Assembly: GCA_035286125.1 (NCBI GenBank)
Contig: JAYKIS010000033.1
Span: forward strand, 1 to 64,000
Source of the DNA: VGJW01 sp035286125
GTDB lineage: Bacteria; Cyanobacteriota; Sericytochromatia; S15B-MN24; VGJW01
Direction of reading: 5' to 3'
Length of the DNA: 64,000 nucleotides
Under the pieces are notes generated by a model. That model worked only from the letters and a program-made list of their open reading frames with translations. It was not told where the DNA came from and searched no databases. The position numbers and the translations under genes were made by a program. Within the stretch, counting starts at the first letter, position 1; each line of letters starts with the position of its first letter. Shown piece by piece: positions 44,532 to 53,495 of this stretch.

Positions 44532-47189
44532 TCAGACCTCGAGCAGCCGGAGGCGCCGGCCGATGGCCCGCTCCTGCTCGGCGACCTCTGCTGCCCGCTG
44601 CCTCAGCTTGTCGACCACGGCCGCCGGAGCCTTGGCCACGAAGGCTTCGTTGGCCAACTGCCCAGCAAGGCGCACCTCCTCGGCCTTGGTGGCCTCGAGC
44701 GCCTGGGCCAGCCTCTCGCGCTCCTTGTCGAGATCAAGCAAGCCGCCCAGCGGCATATGGACCGTCAGGCCACGGACGACCACCGAGGCGCTTCCCTTGC
44801 CGGACCAGGGCTCCTCCCGGAACTCGAGGTCCTCGGCGCGCGCCAGGAGGGCCAACACGCCGGCCAAGGCGCGCAGGCCCGTGAGGTCTCCTTCGGGTCC
44901 CTCGAGAATCAGGCGATCGGCCTTCCTGGCTGGCGGCACGTCAAGTTCCTGCCGCAGGGTCCGGACGGCCCGGACGACCTCGATGGCGCGCCCGAAGACC
45001 TCCTCGGCTTCCTGGTCACGGGGACCGGCCTCGGGCCAATGCCGACGCAGAAGCGTCTCGACGGGTTCGGCCAGGCCGGCACGCACCATCTGTGCGTGGA
45101 CCTCTTCCGACAGGAAAGGAACAAAGGGATGCAGGAGGGCCAACAACTCGACCAACACCTTGCGCAGGGTGGCCTGGGCCGCAGGTTCCCCGGCGCGCAG
45201 GCGAGGCTTGGCGGCCTCGAGCCACCAGTCGCAGAACTCGGACCACGCGAAGCCCTGCAAGGCCTCGGTAGCCAGGTGAAGCTGGTAGCTTTCCAGGGCG
45301 CGGTCGACCTGCTGGATCGTCCGACTCAGGCAGGACAGGATCCACCGGTCCTCCAGGGCAGTCGAGGGCGGTTCAGCCGCAAGGCGCTGCCAGGTACCCT
45401 CGCCCTCCGGCAGGGACATCATGGAAAAGCGCGCCGCATTCCAGACCTTGTTGCAGAAATTGCGCGCCGCCTCGATCTTCTCCGGCATGAAGTTGACATC
45501 CTGCGCGGCTGTCCCGGCGCCGGCCATCCACCATCGGCAAGCATCAGTGCCGTACTGCTCCATCATGTCGAGCGGGTCGACGCCCGTTCCCTTGGACTTG
45601 CTCATGCGCTTGCCATCGCGGGTCATGATGGTCGCGTGGATGACGACGTCCCTGAAGGGCAGCTTGCCTGTCAACTCCAGGGACATGAACACCATCCGCG
45701 CCACCCAGAGGGCCATGATGTCCCGGGCCGTCGACAGGAGCTGCGCGGGGAAGTAGCGGTCATAAGCCGGCGTCCGATCGGGCCACCCCTGCGTGGCAAA
45801 GGGCCAGAGCGCGCTCGAGAACCATGTGTCGAGCACGTCCGGATCCTGCGTCACGCCGGCACCGCACTCGGGACAAGCCTCGAGGTCCTCGACCGAGGCG
45901 CGCACGTGCCCCTCGGTGCAGGTGAAGACCGGGATGCGGTGTCCCCACCAGAGTTGCCGCGAAATGCACCAATCCCGGACGTGATGGAGCCAATCGAGGT
46001 AGACGTCTCGCCAGCGCTCGGGATGGAAGCGCAGATCGCCGGATTCGGCCACGGCGATGGCCGGTGCCGCAAGCTCCGACATCCTGACCCACCACTGCTC
46101 GGAAAGGCGCGGCTCGATGACCGTGGCACAGCGTTCGCAGGTCCCCACCTGATGCACGTAGGGCTCGCTCGCGACCAGCAGTCCCTCTCGCTCGAGCGCC
46201 TCGACGAAACGGGCTCGCGCCTCGAAACGGTCGCTCCCGGCCCAGGGCTCGCCCGTCCATGCCTCGAGACGACCGCCAGCCGTCAGCAGGTCGAGGACCT
46301 CGAGCCCGTGGCGCTGACCAATCTCCCAGTCATTGGGATCATGGGCCGGAGTGACCTTGAGCCCCCCGGTTCCGAACTCGGGGTCGACATAGCTGTCGGC
46401 GATGACGGGCACGCTGCGTCCCGCAAGGGGTACCCGCACCCTGCGCCCCAGCAGGGCTGCATGCCGGGCATCGTCGGGATGGACGGCAACGGCCGTGTCG
46501 GCGAGGATGGTCTCCGGGCGGACCGTCGCGATCTCGATGGCACCGTTGCCGTCTTCCGCCATGTATAGGACCCGATATAGCCGGCCCTCGCGTTCCTCGT
46601 GCTTGACCTCGAGATCGGACAGGCTGGTCAGGCAACGCGGGCACCAGTTGATCATCCTCTTGCCCCGGAAGACCAGACCCTTGTCGAAGAGACGTACGAA
46701 GGCCGTGCGGACAGCGCGGCTGTAGCCCGGATCCATCGTGAACTGCCAGCGATCGAAGTCGAGGGAGGTCCCGAGCCTGCGGAACTGGTGGATGATCTGG
46801 TTGCCCGAGGCCTCCTTCCACTCCCAGACGCGACCGAGAAAGGCCTCGCGTCCCAAGTCGTGGCGCGTCTTGCCCTCCTCGCGGTGCAGCTTCCGCTCGA
46901 CCACCATCTGGGTGGAGATGCCGGCATGGTCGGTCCCGGGCTGCCAGCGGACGATGTGCCCCCGCATCCGCATCGACCGCGCCAGCACGTCCTGAAGCGT
47001 GCCGTTCACGGCGTGGCCCATGTGCAAGGCGCCTGTCACATTGGGCGGAGGACAAGGCGCGGTCCAAGTCGGCCCTTCGGGCACCTCGGGACTGGAAAAG
47101 GCACCAAGCTCCTGCCACTTGTCGAGCCAGAAAGGCTCTACGGCACCCGGTTCGTAGGCCTTGGCCATACCGGTCTCGACCTGCTCCAT
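44532..47189 (-). CDS. valS: Valyl-tRNA synthetase
   Basis: The 885-residue class I enzyme has the HIGH signature as PPPNVTGALHMGHAVNGT, the KMSKS loop as GKRMSKSKGTGVDPLDM, editing-domain blocks, and the C-terminal coiled coil (DLDKERERLAQALEATKAE onward). ATG 47189 is chosen because GGGAGG lies 6 nt before it; an upstream start at 47213 lacks a site. The gene leads into the NamZ and porin-like genes with very short gaps. Confidence 0.96.
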   Translation of the reverse strand: MEQVETGMAKAYEPGAVEPFWLDKWQELGAFSSPEVPEGPTWTAPCPPPNVTGALHMGHAVNGTLQDVLARSMRMRGHIVRWQPGTDHAGISTQMVVERKLHREEGKTRHDLGREAFLGRVWEWKEASGNQIIHQFRRLGTSLDFDRWQFTMDPGYSRAVRTAFVRLFDKGLVFRGKRMINWCPRCLTSLSDLEVKHEEREGRLYRVLYMAEDGNGAIEIATVRPETILADTAVAVHPDDARHAALLGRRVRVPLAGRSVPVIADSYVDPEFGTGGLKVTPAHDPNDWEIGQRHGLEVLDLLTAGGRLEAWTGEPWAGSDRFEARARFVEALEREGLLVASEPYVHQVGTCERCATVIEPRLSEQWWVRMSELAAPAIAVAESGDLRFHPERWRDVYLDWLHHVRDWCISRQLWWGHRIPVFTCTEGHVRASVEDLEACPECGAGVTQDPDVLDTWFSSALWPFATQGWPDRTPAYDRYFPAQLLSTARDIMALWVARMVFMSLELTGKLPFRDVVIHATIMTRDGKRMSKSKGTGVDPLDMMEQYGTDACRWWMAGAGTAAQDVNFMPEKIEAARNFCNKVWNAARFSMMSLPEGEGTWQRLAAEPPSTALEDRWILSCLSRTIQQVDRALESYQLHLATEALQGFAWSEFCDWWLEAAKPRLRAGEPAAQATLRKVLVELLALLHPFVPFLSEEVHAQMVRAGLAEPVETLLRRHWPEAGPRDQEAEEVFGRAIEVVRAVRTLRQELDVPPARKADRLILEGPEGDLTGLRALAGVLALLARAEDLEFREEPWSGKGSASVVVRGLTVHMPLGGLLDLDKERERLAQALEATKAEEVRLAGQLANEAFVAKAPAAVVDKLRQRAAEVAEQERAIGRRLRLLEV

Positions 47190-47245
47190 CACGGCCTCCC
47201 CGCCCCAGCGCAAGGGGTCATGCTACCACGCCCGCAGCCCCCCAA

Positions 47246-47275
47246 AGGGTCAGCGGGCCCTCTTGCGAGGACCCG
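47246..47275. other. Hairpin downstream of the 998-residue gene
   Basis: GCGGGCCCTC and GAGGACCCGC pair over nine of ten positions around a TTGC loop, between the end of the large LysM gene and valS. No T-run follows, so it is at most a weak terminator. Coordinates are approximate. Confidence 0.35.
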
Positions 47276-47298
47276 CCGCCGACCATGGCCTGTGGAGC

Positions 47299-50295
47299 CT
47301 ACTTGCCTGCCAGCAACTCGGCCATCCGGGCCGCCGTGCCTTCGTCAACGTACTCGTTGATGGCGTATTCGCCGCTCGCCAGGCGGTACGCCTGCTTGAG
47401 TCCCTGCTTCTGCTTGAAGGCAATGACCGCCTCGGCCGTGGCATCGTCGAACTGGCCATTCGCCGCGACCTTGAAGCCCAGCTTGCCCAACACGAGTTGC
47501 AGGCTGCGGATGGTATCGGCATCACCGGTATCGGGACCGACGGCCGCCTCCGGGTAGGAGGCCACCTCGGCCACGAAGGCCTCGATGTTGGCACGCTCGG
47601 CCTTCAGGCCGTACTGCTTGGCGTACTCGGCGACCTGAGCGTCCGTCAGGCGCTTGTCGGCCGGGGCCGCAGGCGTCGCGGCCTGAGGCTTGTCGGCAGG
47701 CTTTGCGGCCTGAGGCTTATCGCCAGGCTTTGCCGCCTGGGGCTTGTCAGCAGGCTTGGCCGGTGCCGGATCTGCCTGCTGGCCAGGGAGACCCTTGGCA
47801 TCGGCCGGCATCTTCAGGGTCTGACCGATGTGGATCAGGTTGGCGTTGGCACCGATCACGTCCTTGTTGAGGTCGTAGATCTCGCGCCACCGTGCCTCGC
47901 TGCCGAGGTACCGCTTCGCAATGCCCGACAGGCCGGCCTGGCGATCGTCCTTGGTCACGGCATACGTCAGTTCCACGGGCACCGCAGGAGCCTCAGGCTC
48001 GGCGGGGGCGGCAGGATCAACGATCCTGGGCTCTTCGACCGGCGTCTCGGCACCGGGTTCCTCGGCCGCGGGCTCCTCAGCCGCGGGCTTTTCGGCGCCG
48101 GGCTTGCCGCCCTGGGGAGAGGGCACGGCCGGCTCTTCCTCGGACGGCGCGTCCACGGCGGGCTCCTCGAGGACCGGCTCGGCCTTGACCTTGACAGGCT
48201 GTCCGGCACGCTCGCCGGCCTTCATTGCCTCGACGAGAAGGGCGGCAGTCTGGTCGTCGACGTACTCGTTCACCGCCGGCTGTCCGTCGGCCAGTCGGTA
48301 AGACTGGGTGATGCCGTGACGCTGCTTGAAGTCGATCACGGCCTCAGCCGTGGCGTCATCGAAGGTCCCGGACGGGTCAACCTTGTAACCGTAGGCGCGC
48401 AGGACGGTCTGCAGCTGGCGGACCTGCTCGGGCGTCCCGGTGTCGGGACCGATGGAATCCTTCTCGTAGCTGCGGATCTCACGGACGAACGCCTCGACGT
48501 TCCGCGAGGTGGGCAGCAGGCCGTAACGCTCGGCCACGGCCTGGATCCGGTCCTCGGAAAGGGGGGCATCCGCGGCGGGTTCCTCGCTGGCCGAAGGCCT
48601 GTCGACGTAAAGATCGTCGTAGTCGCGACGGACATCGCCCAGCGTGCCCTGGCCCACACGATTGGCCAGGCCGGCCACGCCGAGGGCGGGCACGAACAGG
48701 GAGGCCGGTGCCGCAAGTGCAGCCGCGGCCAGAGTCCCGGGAGCCTTGATCACGGACTGGATCAGCTCGGCCACCGTCATCGAGCCCACGGCCGTCAGGC
48801 CACGGCCGATGGCGCGGACCGGTGCCGTGACAATCTGACCGACATTGATGCTCGAGAGGGTCGCTGCAGCGCTGCGCAGGACCTCGCCTGCCGACGTGAT
48901 GACCTTGCCGGGCAAGCGGACTGGCGCAAGGATGAGATCCTTGAGGGTCATCTGGCCGATCTGGCTGACGACATTACCGATCCGTCCCGCAGCCGAGGCC
49001 ACCTCGTTACCGAGGTAGGTCCCGACCTTGACGGTGCCGGCGATGCCCCGGTCGACACCCTTGCCGACGAAACGCGCACCGTTCACGAGCGGACGCTCGA
49101 CGTAGCCCGTGCGGGTGAACCACTTGGACACATCGGCGGCGGCGCCCGTCAGCCGGGCGCTGTCCACCAGCTTGCGGACCGCCGCGGCATCCTTGGCGAG
49201 GCCCATGACCTCGGCAGCCTTGGCCGCCGCGGCAGCCTTGGCCGCAGGCACGGCCTGACCGGCCGCCCGTGCCTGCCAGTACGTCTGATGCGCCGCCGCG
49301 AGACCGGCGGAGCCCATCTTGTGGGTAATGCCCGCCTCCTTGAGGGCGGCCTTGGCAGCACCCGTCATCACGGGCTTTTGCGCCAGACGAGAGGCCAGGC
49401 GACCGGCGTCGCCGGCCTTGTCGGCTCCCGAGACGACCTTGGCAGCACCGGCCGCGACGCGACCCGCCGCCTGGCTGGCGCCCTGCAAGGCGGACGAGGC
49501 CTTGAAGGCCGCCGTCATGCCCGAAGACTTCATGCCGGCCTGGACGCTTGCCCTCGCGGCGGCGATGGCCGCTGAATCACCAGCGGCAGCCACCTGCGCG
49601 GCCTTCTTGAGGACGCCTGCGTACTCGGTCAGCTTGGCCGCCTGAGCAGACAGCTTGGCGGCGTTGGCCGTGGCGCCCGAGGCCTTGGCGGCAGCGGCGG
49701 CATCCTGCAGCAGCTTGGCCTTGCCGAGCACCTTGTCCACACCCCGCGTCAGCCGCATGCCATAGGAGAGCTTGCCGGCGACCGTGGCCGTCTTCTCTGC
49801 GGCAGCAGCACCCTTGACCACGGCGTTGGTGGTCGTCGCCGCGCCCTTGGTGGCCGCACCCACGCCCTTGGCCCCACCGGAAGCGGCTCCGCCGCCAATG
49901 AAGAACGAACCAATCTCGACGATGCCCCGGCCAAGGGCCTTGCCCGGACGGCCTTCCTTGATGGCCGACGTGTAGGGATCGACGAACGCGCTGATCAGGG
50001 CGGCGGGATGCGTGATGGCATAGCCGATGCCCTTGATGGTCTGGATGGGGTGGGCAATCATCGTGCCGACACCCTTGGCCATGTCCCAGATAGCTTCGCC
50101 GCCGCCGACGAACACGTCGGCCACGTGGCCGAAGAGGCCCCGGCCCTGCTTCTCGCGGACATAGCCCGAATCCAGGTCCTCCTCAAGTTCCCGGCGTCGC
50201 GCAGGGTCAACAGCGGGGAGGTCGTAGCGATCCTCCGGCAGGGACCGCGCGGAGTAACCGGAACCACCGATCGACGAGTTGGAAACGCCGGACAT
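47299..50295 (-). CDS. 998-residue LysM and peptidoglycan-binding protein with pre-toxin-like N-terminus
   Basis: The protein has no Sec signal. Residues 1-45 are Ser/Gly/charged. Residues about 55-135 hold a Gly-rich amphipathic segment (GVGTMIAHPIQTIKGIGYAI, ITHPAALISAFVDPY) similar to helical pre-toxin regions of polymorphic toxins. Residues about 135-380 are Ala/Lys/Gly-rich helices. Two related modules of about 115 residues (about 582-697 and 885-998) resemble peptidoglycan-binding domain 1; each has IGPDTG or VGPDTG and GTFDDATAEAVI or GQFDDATAEAVI. Between them lies one LysM (about 780-832), flanked by low-complexity Pro/Glu/Ala and KPADKPQAA repeats. AGGAGG lies 5 nt before the ATG. 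Export route and role are unknown. Confidence 0.8.
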   Translation of the reverse strand: MSGVSNSSIGGSGYSARSLPEDRYDLPAVDPARRRELEEDLDSGYVREKQGRGLFGHVADVFVGGGEAIWDMAKGVGTMIAHPIQTIKGIGYAITHPAALISAFVDPYTSAIKEGRPGKALGRGIVEIGSFFIGGGAASGGAKGVGAATKGAATTTNAVVKGAAAAEKTATVAGKLSYGMRLTRGVDKVLGKAKLLQDAAAAAKASGATANAAKLSAQAAKLTEYAGVLKKAAQVAAAGDSAAIAAARASVQAGMKSSGMTAAFKASSALQGASQAAGRVAAGAAKVVSGADKAGDAGRLASRLAQKPVMTGAAKAALKEAGITHKMGSAGLAAAHQTYWQARAAGQAVPAAKAAAAAKAAEVMGLAKDAAAVRKLVDSARLTGAAADVSKWFTRTGYVERPLVNGARFVGKGVDRGIAGTVKVGTYLGNEVASAAGRIGNVVSQIGQMTLKDLILAPVRLPGKVITSAGEVLRSAAATLSSINVGQIVTAPVRAIGRGLTAVGSMTVAELIQSVIKAPGTLAAAALAAPASLFVPALGVAGLANRVGQGTLGDVRRDYDDLYVDRPSASEEPAADAPLSEDRIQAVAERYGLLPTSRNVEAFVREIRSYEKDSIGPDTGTPEQVRQLQTVLRAYGYKVDPSGTFDDATAEAVIDFKQRHGITQSYRLADGQPAVNEYVDDQTAALLVEAMKAGERAGQPVKVKAEPVLEEPAVDAPSEEEPAVPSPQGGKPGAEKPAAEEPAAEEPGAETPVEEPRIVDPAAPAEPEAPAVPVELTYAVTKDDRQAGLSGIAKRYLGSEARWREIYDLNKDVIGANANLIHIGQTLKMPADAKGLPGQQADPAPAKPADKPQAAKPGDKPQAAKPADKPQAATPAAPADKRLTDAQVAEYAKQYGLKAERANIEAFVAEVASYPEAAVGPDTGDADTIRSLQLVLGKLGFKVAANGQFDDATAEAVIAFKQKQGLKQAYRLASGEYAINEYVDEGTAARMAELLAGK

Positions 50296-50401
50296 CACGA
50301 CCTCCTCGCAACGAGGCTTGGAACGGGATCAGGGGGGGATACGAGGGCATCCCCCGTAGTCTTGTCGCCGGTAGAGGGACCAAGCTTACGGGCCGTCGCC
50401 T

Positions 50402-50419
50402 GAATTTGCGTATAAATTC
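50402..50419. promoter_or_regulatory. Dyad GAATTT-N6-AAATTC
   Basis: Perfect 6-bp inverted arms (50402-50407 and 50414-50419) lie in an AT-rich island between a minus-strand -10 box and the 998-residue gene. The layout suits a dimeric regulator. The Fur-family gene starts nearby at 51004, but no Fur consensus is met. Confidence 0.4.
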
Positions 50420-50488
50420 TGGTGAAGACCCCGCCGCGGGGTTCCCTGACCATGCCGCGCATGCCAACGCTCATGGCCTCTCCAAAGC

Positions 50489-50494
50489 ATCATA
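50489..50494 (-). promoter_or_regulatory. -10 box TATGAT upstream of the 998-residue gene
   Basis: TATGAT on the minus strand would give a leader of about 190 nt before ATG 50295. CTGTCA is a possible -35 with 19 nt spacing. The leader includes the 50402-50419 dyad and a short hairpin of CCCCGC and GCGGGG type. Confidence 0.4.
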
Positions 50495-50581
50495 CCCCAA
50501 TTTGACGGCTGCTTGACAGCCTTCTGGGCAAAGGGCAGCCAAAGTCCCGGAGAGGCACCTCTCCCGAAGACTTGCCGCGCC

Positions 50582-51004
50582 TTAACCTTGGCAGGTCGCG
50601 CAGACCCCGCGCACCTCGAACTCGAAGGCCGACAACGCGAAACCGTGCCGCTCCGCGACCTCCCGTGCCAACTCCCCGACTGCAGGTTCCGCGAACTCGA
50701 CCGGTCGCAGGCAAACGACGCAGACGATGTGGTGATGCTGGGGATCGGCGTGGCGGACCCACTCGTAATGTCGGTGCCCCTCCGTGAAGTCGTGCTCGCG
50801 CAGGTGCCCCAGGCGGACCAACAGGTTGAGCGTCCGGTAGGTCGTGGCCAGGCTTATGCCCGAACGTTGCTGCAGGAGGCGGGCGTGCAGGTCCTCGGCG
50901 GAGAGATGGGTCCCCGCGGGCAGGGCAGCAAATTCCTCCAGAATGGCCAGGCGTTGCGGCGTGACCCGCAGGCCTGACTGCCGCAGCAACTCGGCGTCCG
51001 GCAT
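50582..51004 (-). CDS. Fur-family metalloregulator (Fur/Zur/PerR)
   Basis: The 140-residue repressor has the winged helix with recognition helix SLATTYRTLNLLVRLG, the metal-binding HHH cluster in DPQHHHIVCVVC, and a second C-x-x-C near the end (CATC). Fur, Zur and PerR cannot be separated from sequence alone; two CxxC pairs indicate a structural zinc site. It is preceded by a histidine kinase gene with 10 nt between. Targets are unknown, and the metal-efflux pair in this window is one possibility. Confidence 0.9.
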   Translation of the reverse strand: MPDAELLRQSGLRVTPQRLAILEEFAALPAGTHLSAEDLHARLLQQRSGISLATTYRTLNLLVRLGHLREHDFTEGHRHYEWVRHADPQHHHIVCVVCLRPVEFAEPAVGELAREVAERHGFALSAFEFEVRGVCATCQG

Positions 51005-51014
51005 CCTCGTCCCT

Positions 51015-52031
51015 TCAGACCGCAGCGGCCGTCTCGGCGCGAAGGGGCATCCGGATGATGAACTCCGTACCGACGTTGATCTCGGACGCGACGTCGATAG
51101 TCCCCTTGTGGGCGACAATGAGGTCCTTGACGATGGACAGGCCGAGGCCCACCCCGCCCGTGACCCGACTGCGGGACTTGTCGACCCTGTAGAACCTGTC
51201 GAAGATACGCGGCCTATCGATTTCAGGGATACCGATGCCCGTGTCGATGACACGCACCTCCAGACCGGAGTTCCGTACCGTGAAGCGCAGCGTCACCCGG
51301 CCTTCCGCCGGCGTGAACTTGATGGCGTTGTCGACGAGGTTGAGAATCACCTGGTGGACACGGTCCCTGTCCCAGCGCACCATCGGCAGGTCATCGGGAG
51401 ACTCGAGGCGCAAATCGACGTGGTTCAGGGCCGCGTGGGGCTCAAGGGTAGCGATGACCTCCTGCGCGAGGTCCAGTGGAGCGAACTCCGAGAGATGAAG
51501 GACCGGCCGGCCCCTCAGGTTGGCCACGACGAGGATCTCGTTGACGAGCCGGGTCAGCCGCTCGGCCTCCCGCTGGATATTGGAGGCAAACTTGGTCCGC
51601 AGGGTCTCGCTGGCCATGGCGCCCATCTGGAGGGACTCGGCAGCCATGCGGATGCTGGTCAGCGGAGTACGCAACTCGTGGGAGACGTTGGCGACGAAGT
51701 CCTGCTGCAAGCTGGCCAGACGCTGCTGGGGGCCGATGTCCGTCAAGGCAAGCACGGGGCAACCGCCCGGCCGTGAAAGCGAGAGCAGCAGCACCTGGTC
51801 CTGAGCCCAGTCCGGAACAACCTGCAGCGCCCCTTCTCCAGCCTCCAGCAACTCGCGCACCTCAGGCAGGCCGAGGAGCACGGCGAGGCGCCGGCCAGCC
51901 TCGATGCGGTCCGCGTCGTCCGGTGCGGCCAGCACGTCCAGTGCCGCGTCCGAGGGACGAGGCACGCCTTCCGTCCCCCAGCAGACGGCACCCAGGATCT
52001 GGGGGGGCAGGAACAGACCGTCAGTCGCCAT
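51015..52031 (-). CDS. Soluble sensor histidine kinase, orphan
   Basis: The 338-residue protein has HisKA with phospho-acceptor H118 in FVANVSHELRTPLTSIR, an N-box (HQVILNLVDNAIKFTP), G1 (DTGIGIP), F-box and G2 (GVGLGLSIVKDLI). It resembles PhoR-type kinases. The N-terminal 100 residues have no membrane helix and look like a divergent PAS domain (PDWAQDQVLLLSLSRPGGCPVLALTDI). No response regulator gene is adjacent. The start overlaps the upstream gene by 11 nt. Confidence 0.9.
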   Translation of the reverse strand: MATDGLFLPPQILGAVCWGTEGVPRPSDAALDVLAAPDDADRIEAGRRLAVLLGLPEVRELLEAGEGALQVVPDWAQDQVLLLSLSRPGGCPVLALTDIGPQQRLASLQQDFVANVSHELRTPLTSIRMAAESLQMGAMASETLRTKFASNIQREAERLTRLVNEILVVANLRGRPVLHLSEFAPLDLAQEVIATLEPHAALNHVDLRLESPDDLPMVRWDRDRVHQVILNLVDNAIKFTPAEGRVTLRFTVRNSGLEVRVIDTGIGIPEIDRPRIFDRFYRVDKSRSRVTGGVGLGLSIVKDLIVAHKGTIDVASEINVGTEFIIRMPLRAETAAAV

Positions 52032-53265
52032 CTCGATCCTCGCAAAGCGCCAGCGCGAGGGCAGCATACCCGTGCGCAGCCCTGGCCACGGCCTCGAGCG
52101 AAACCCGCTCGCCCGGCGTGTGCGACGTCGTCTCCTCGCCGGGCCCGTAACCGATGGTCGGCAGGCCGAGCGCCCCGGCCGCATACGAGCCATCGGTCCC
52201 GAAGGCCCACTTGTCCAGTCGGGGCTCCTGGCCCACGCCACGCAAGGCGGCAAGGGCACGGCGCACGACAGGATGGTCCTCCCGCGTGAGCCAAGGCGCC
52301 ATGACCTTGGGCACCTGGCGCACGAGGCCGGTCCACGTGGTCTCGACCTCCTCCCGGATGCGCACGTCTCCCAGGAAGGACGGGTCCCTCTGGGCGACCT
52401 GGCTCAGGATCGTCCGCACCTGCCCGACCACGGCATCCAGCGATTCCCCGGGCAAGTAGCGCCTGTCGATGGTGGCCACGCAGCGATCCGGGATGCGGCT
52501 GCCATCCGCCGGGCGAGTCGCCAGTCCTGTGAGGGCCACGGTACTGCGCTCGAGCAGGGGATGACTGGGCAGGGCACGCTGCAACTCCTCGACGGCCTCG
52601 ATGACGGGCATCATCTTGTGGGCCGCATTCTGTCCCAGCCACGGCACGCTGGCATGGGCCGTCCTGCCGTAGGTCTCGATTTCGAGTTCGGCACGTCCGC
52701 GATGCCCCAGGTGCACGGCAAGGCCGGTGGGGTCGCCCAGCACGACGACAGCCGGCCGGATGCCCATGGCCGGAAGCGTCTGGTCGAGCAGGTGCTGCGA
52801 GCCCAGGCAGCCGGCCCGTTCCGAGTGTACGACGGCCGCGAACACGAGGTCACCGGCCGGCCAACCTTCCTCGGCCAGGGCCGCAAAGGCTTCGACCTGA
52901 GCCGCCATCGCTCCCTTGCAGGAAGCGACCCCAAGCCCATGCAGCCAGCCCTCGCGGACCGTGCCTGAGAAGGGTGGGATGGCCCACGCCTCGACCGGGC
53001 CGGGAGCGGCCGTATCGAGGTGGGTCGCCAGGACCAGAGCAGGCCCGGGCCGCTCCCCCCGCAGACAGGCGACGACGTTACCTGCGGCGTCGATGGTCGC
53101 GCCCGCGATACCGCGATCCACAAGACGGGCAAGCAGCGCCTCGGCCAAGGCCTGCTCCGCTCCCGTCGGACTGGGGATGGTCGCAAGACCGGTGGCCAGC
53201 GCCCCGAGGCGCTCACGCCGCCCTTCCAGGCGCCGAACCACCCGGGTACCGAGGTCGTCGCTCAT
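52021..53265 (-). CDS. M20-like peptidase homolog with altered metal site
   Basis: The 414-residue protein has M20 fold marks: HLDT, GDPTG, a lid-domain His in RTAHASVPW and a C-terminal His in TTSHTPGERVS. It looks closest to ArgE/YgeY-type amidohydrolases. However, the bridging Asp block reads GVASCKG (Ser in place of Asp) and the Glu-Glu pair reads SERAG (the second Glu is Arg). The dapE of this window has both intact. Hydrolytic activity is therefore doubtful. ATG 53265 has a promoter 8 nt upstream; an in-frame GTG at 53283 is an alternative. Confidence 0.8.
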   Translation of the reverse strand: MSDDLGTRVVRRLEGRRERLGALATGLATIPSPTGAEQALAEALLARLVDRGIAGATIDAAGNVVACLRGERPGPALVLATHLDTAAPGPVEAWAIPPFSGTVREGWLHGLGVASCKGAMAAQVEAFAALAEEGWPAGDLVFAAVVHSERAGCLGSQHLLDQTLPAMGIRPAVVVLGDPTGLAVHLGHRGRAELEIETYGRTAHASVPWLGQNAAHKMMPVIEAVEELQRALPSHPLLERSTVALTGLATRPADGSRIPDRCVATIDRRYLPGESLDAVVGQVRTILSQVAQRDPSFLGDVRIREEVETTWTGLVRQVPKVMAPWLTREDHPVVRRALAALRGVGQEPRLDKWAFGTDGSYAAGALGLPTIGYGPGEETTSHTPGERVSLEAVARAAHGYAALALALCEDRDGD

Positions 53266-53273
53266 GTCCGGCG

Positions 53274-53302
53274 AGGATAGCACCCTTCCATGTCCCGGCC
53301 AA
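53274..53302 (-). promoter_or_regulatory. Promoter TTGGCC-17 nt-TATCCT, leaderless, for the M20-like gene
   Basis: On the minus strand, -35 TTGGCC (53302-53297) and -10 TATCCT (53279-53274) are 17 nt apart. The -10 ends 8 nt before the ATG. Confidence 0.5.
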
Positions 53303-53328
53303 CCCTCCGGGGGCCGGGAGCGGAGAGC

Positions 53329-53358
53329 TTGACGGACTTTGAATCCCGGCTTTACACT
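53329..53358 (+). promoter_or_regulatory. infC operon promoter TTGACG-18 nt-TACACT
   Basis: The -35 box (53329-53334) is five of six to consensus and the -10 box (53353-53358) is four of six. Transcription would start near 53365 and make a leader of about 130 nt. Confidence 0.65.
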
Positions 53359-53364
53359 GCTTCC

Positions 53365-53495
53365 TGAAGTAGAAGGCCCACCTTCTCGCCTGGCGAACGA
53401 TCGTCCAGGCCCGTACGCAAGCTACGGCGCGCTCGGCAGGTGGCCCCCACCTGCCTTTTTCTTTTGGCGCCCCACGCAACTCTGGAGATCCGACC
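53365..53495 (+). ncRNA. infC leader with stem-loops (L20-type attenuator candidate)
   Basis: The predicted leader holds a hairpin AGAAGG-CCCA-CCTTCT (53371-53386), a second stem GCCTGG with CCAGGC (53388-53393 and 53405-53410), and the terminator at 53435-53465. In several bacteria L20 or IF3 controls infC-rpmI-rplT by this kind of leader. The specific ligand here is inference. Confidence 0.55.
53435..53465 (+). terminator. Attenuator terminator in the infC leader
   Basis: A perfect 9-bp stem GGCAGGTGG/CCACCTGCC with CCC loop is followed by TTTTTCTTTT. It stands 31 nt before the infC start and after the operon promoter, the position of a regulatory attenuator. Confidence 0.85.
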
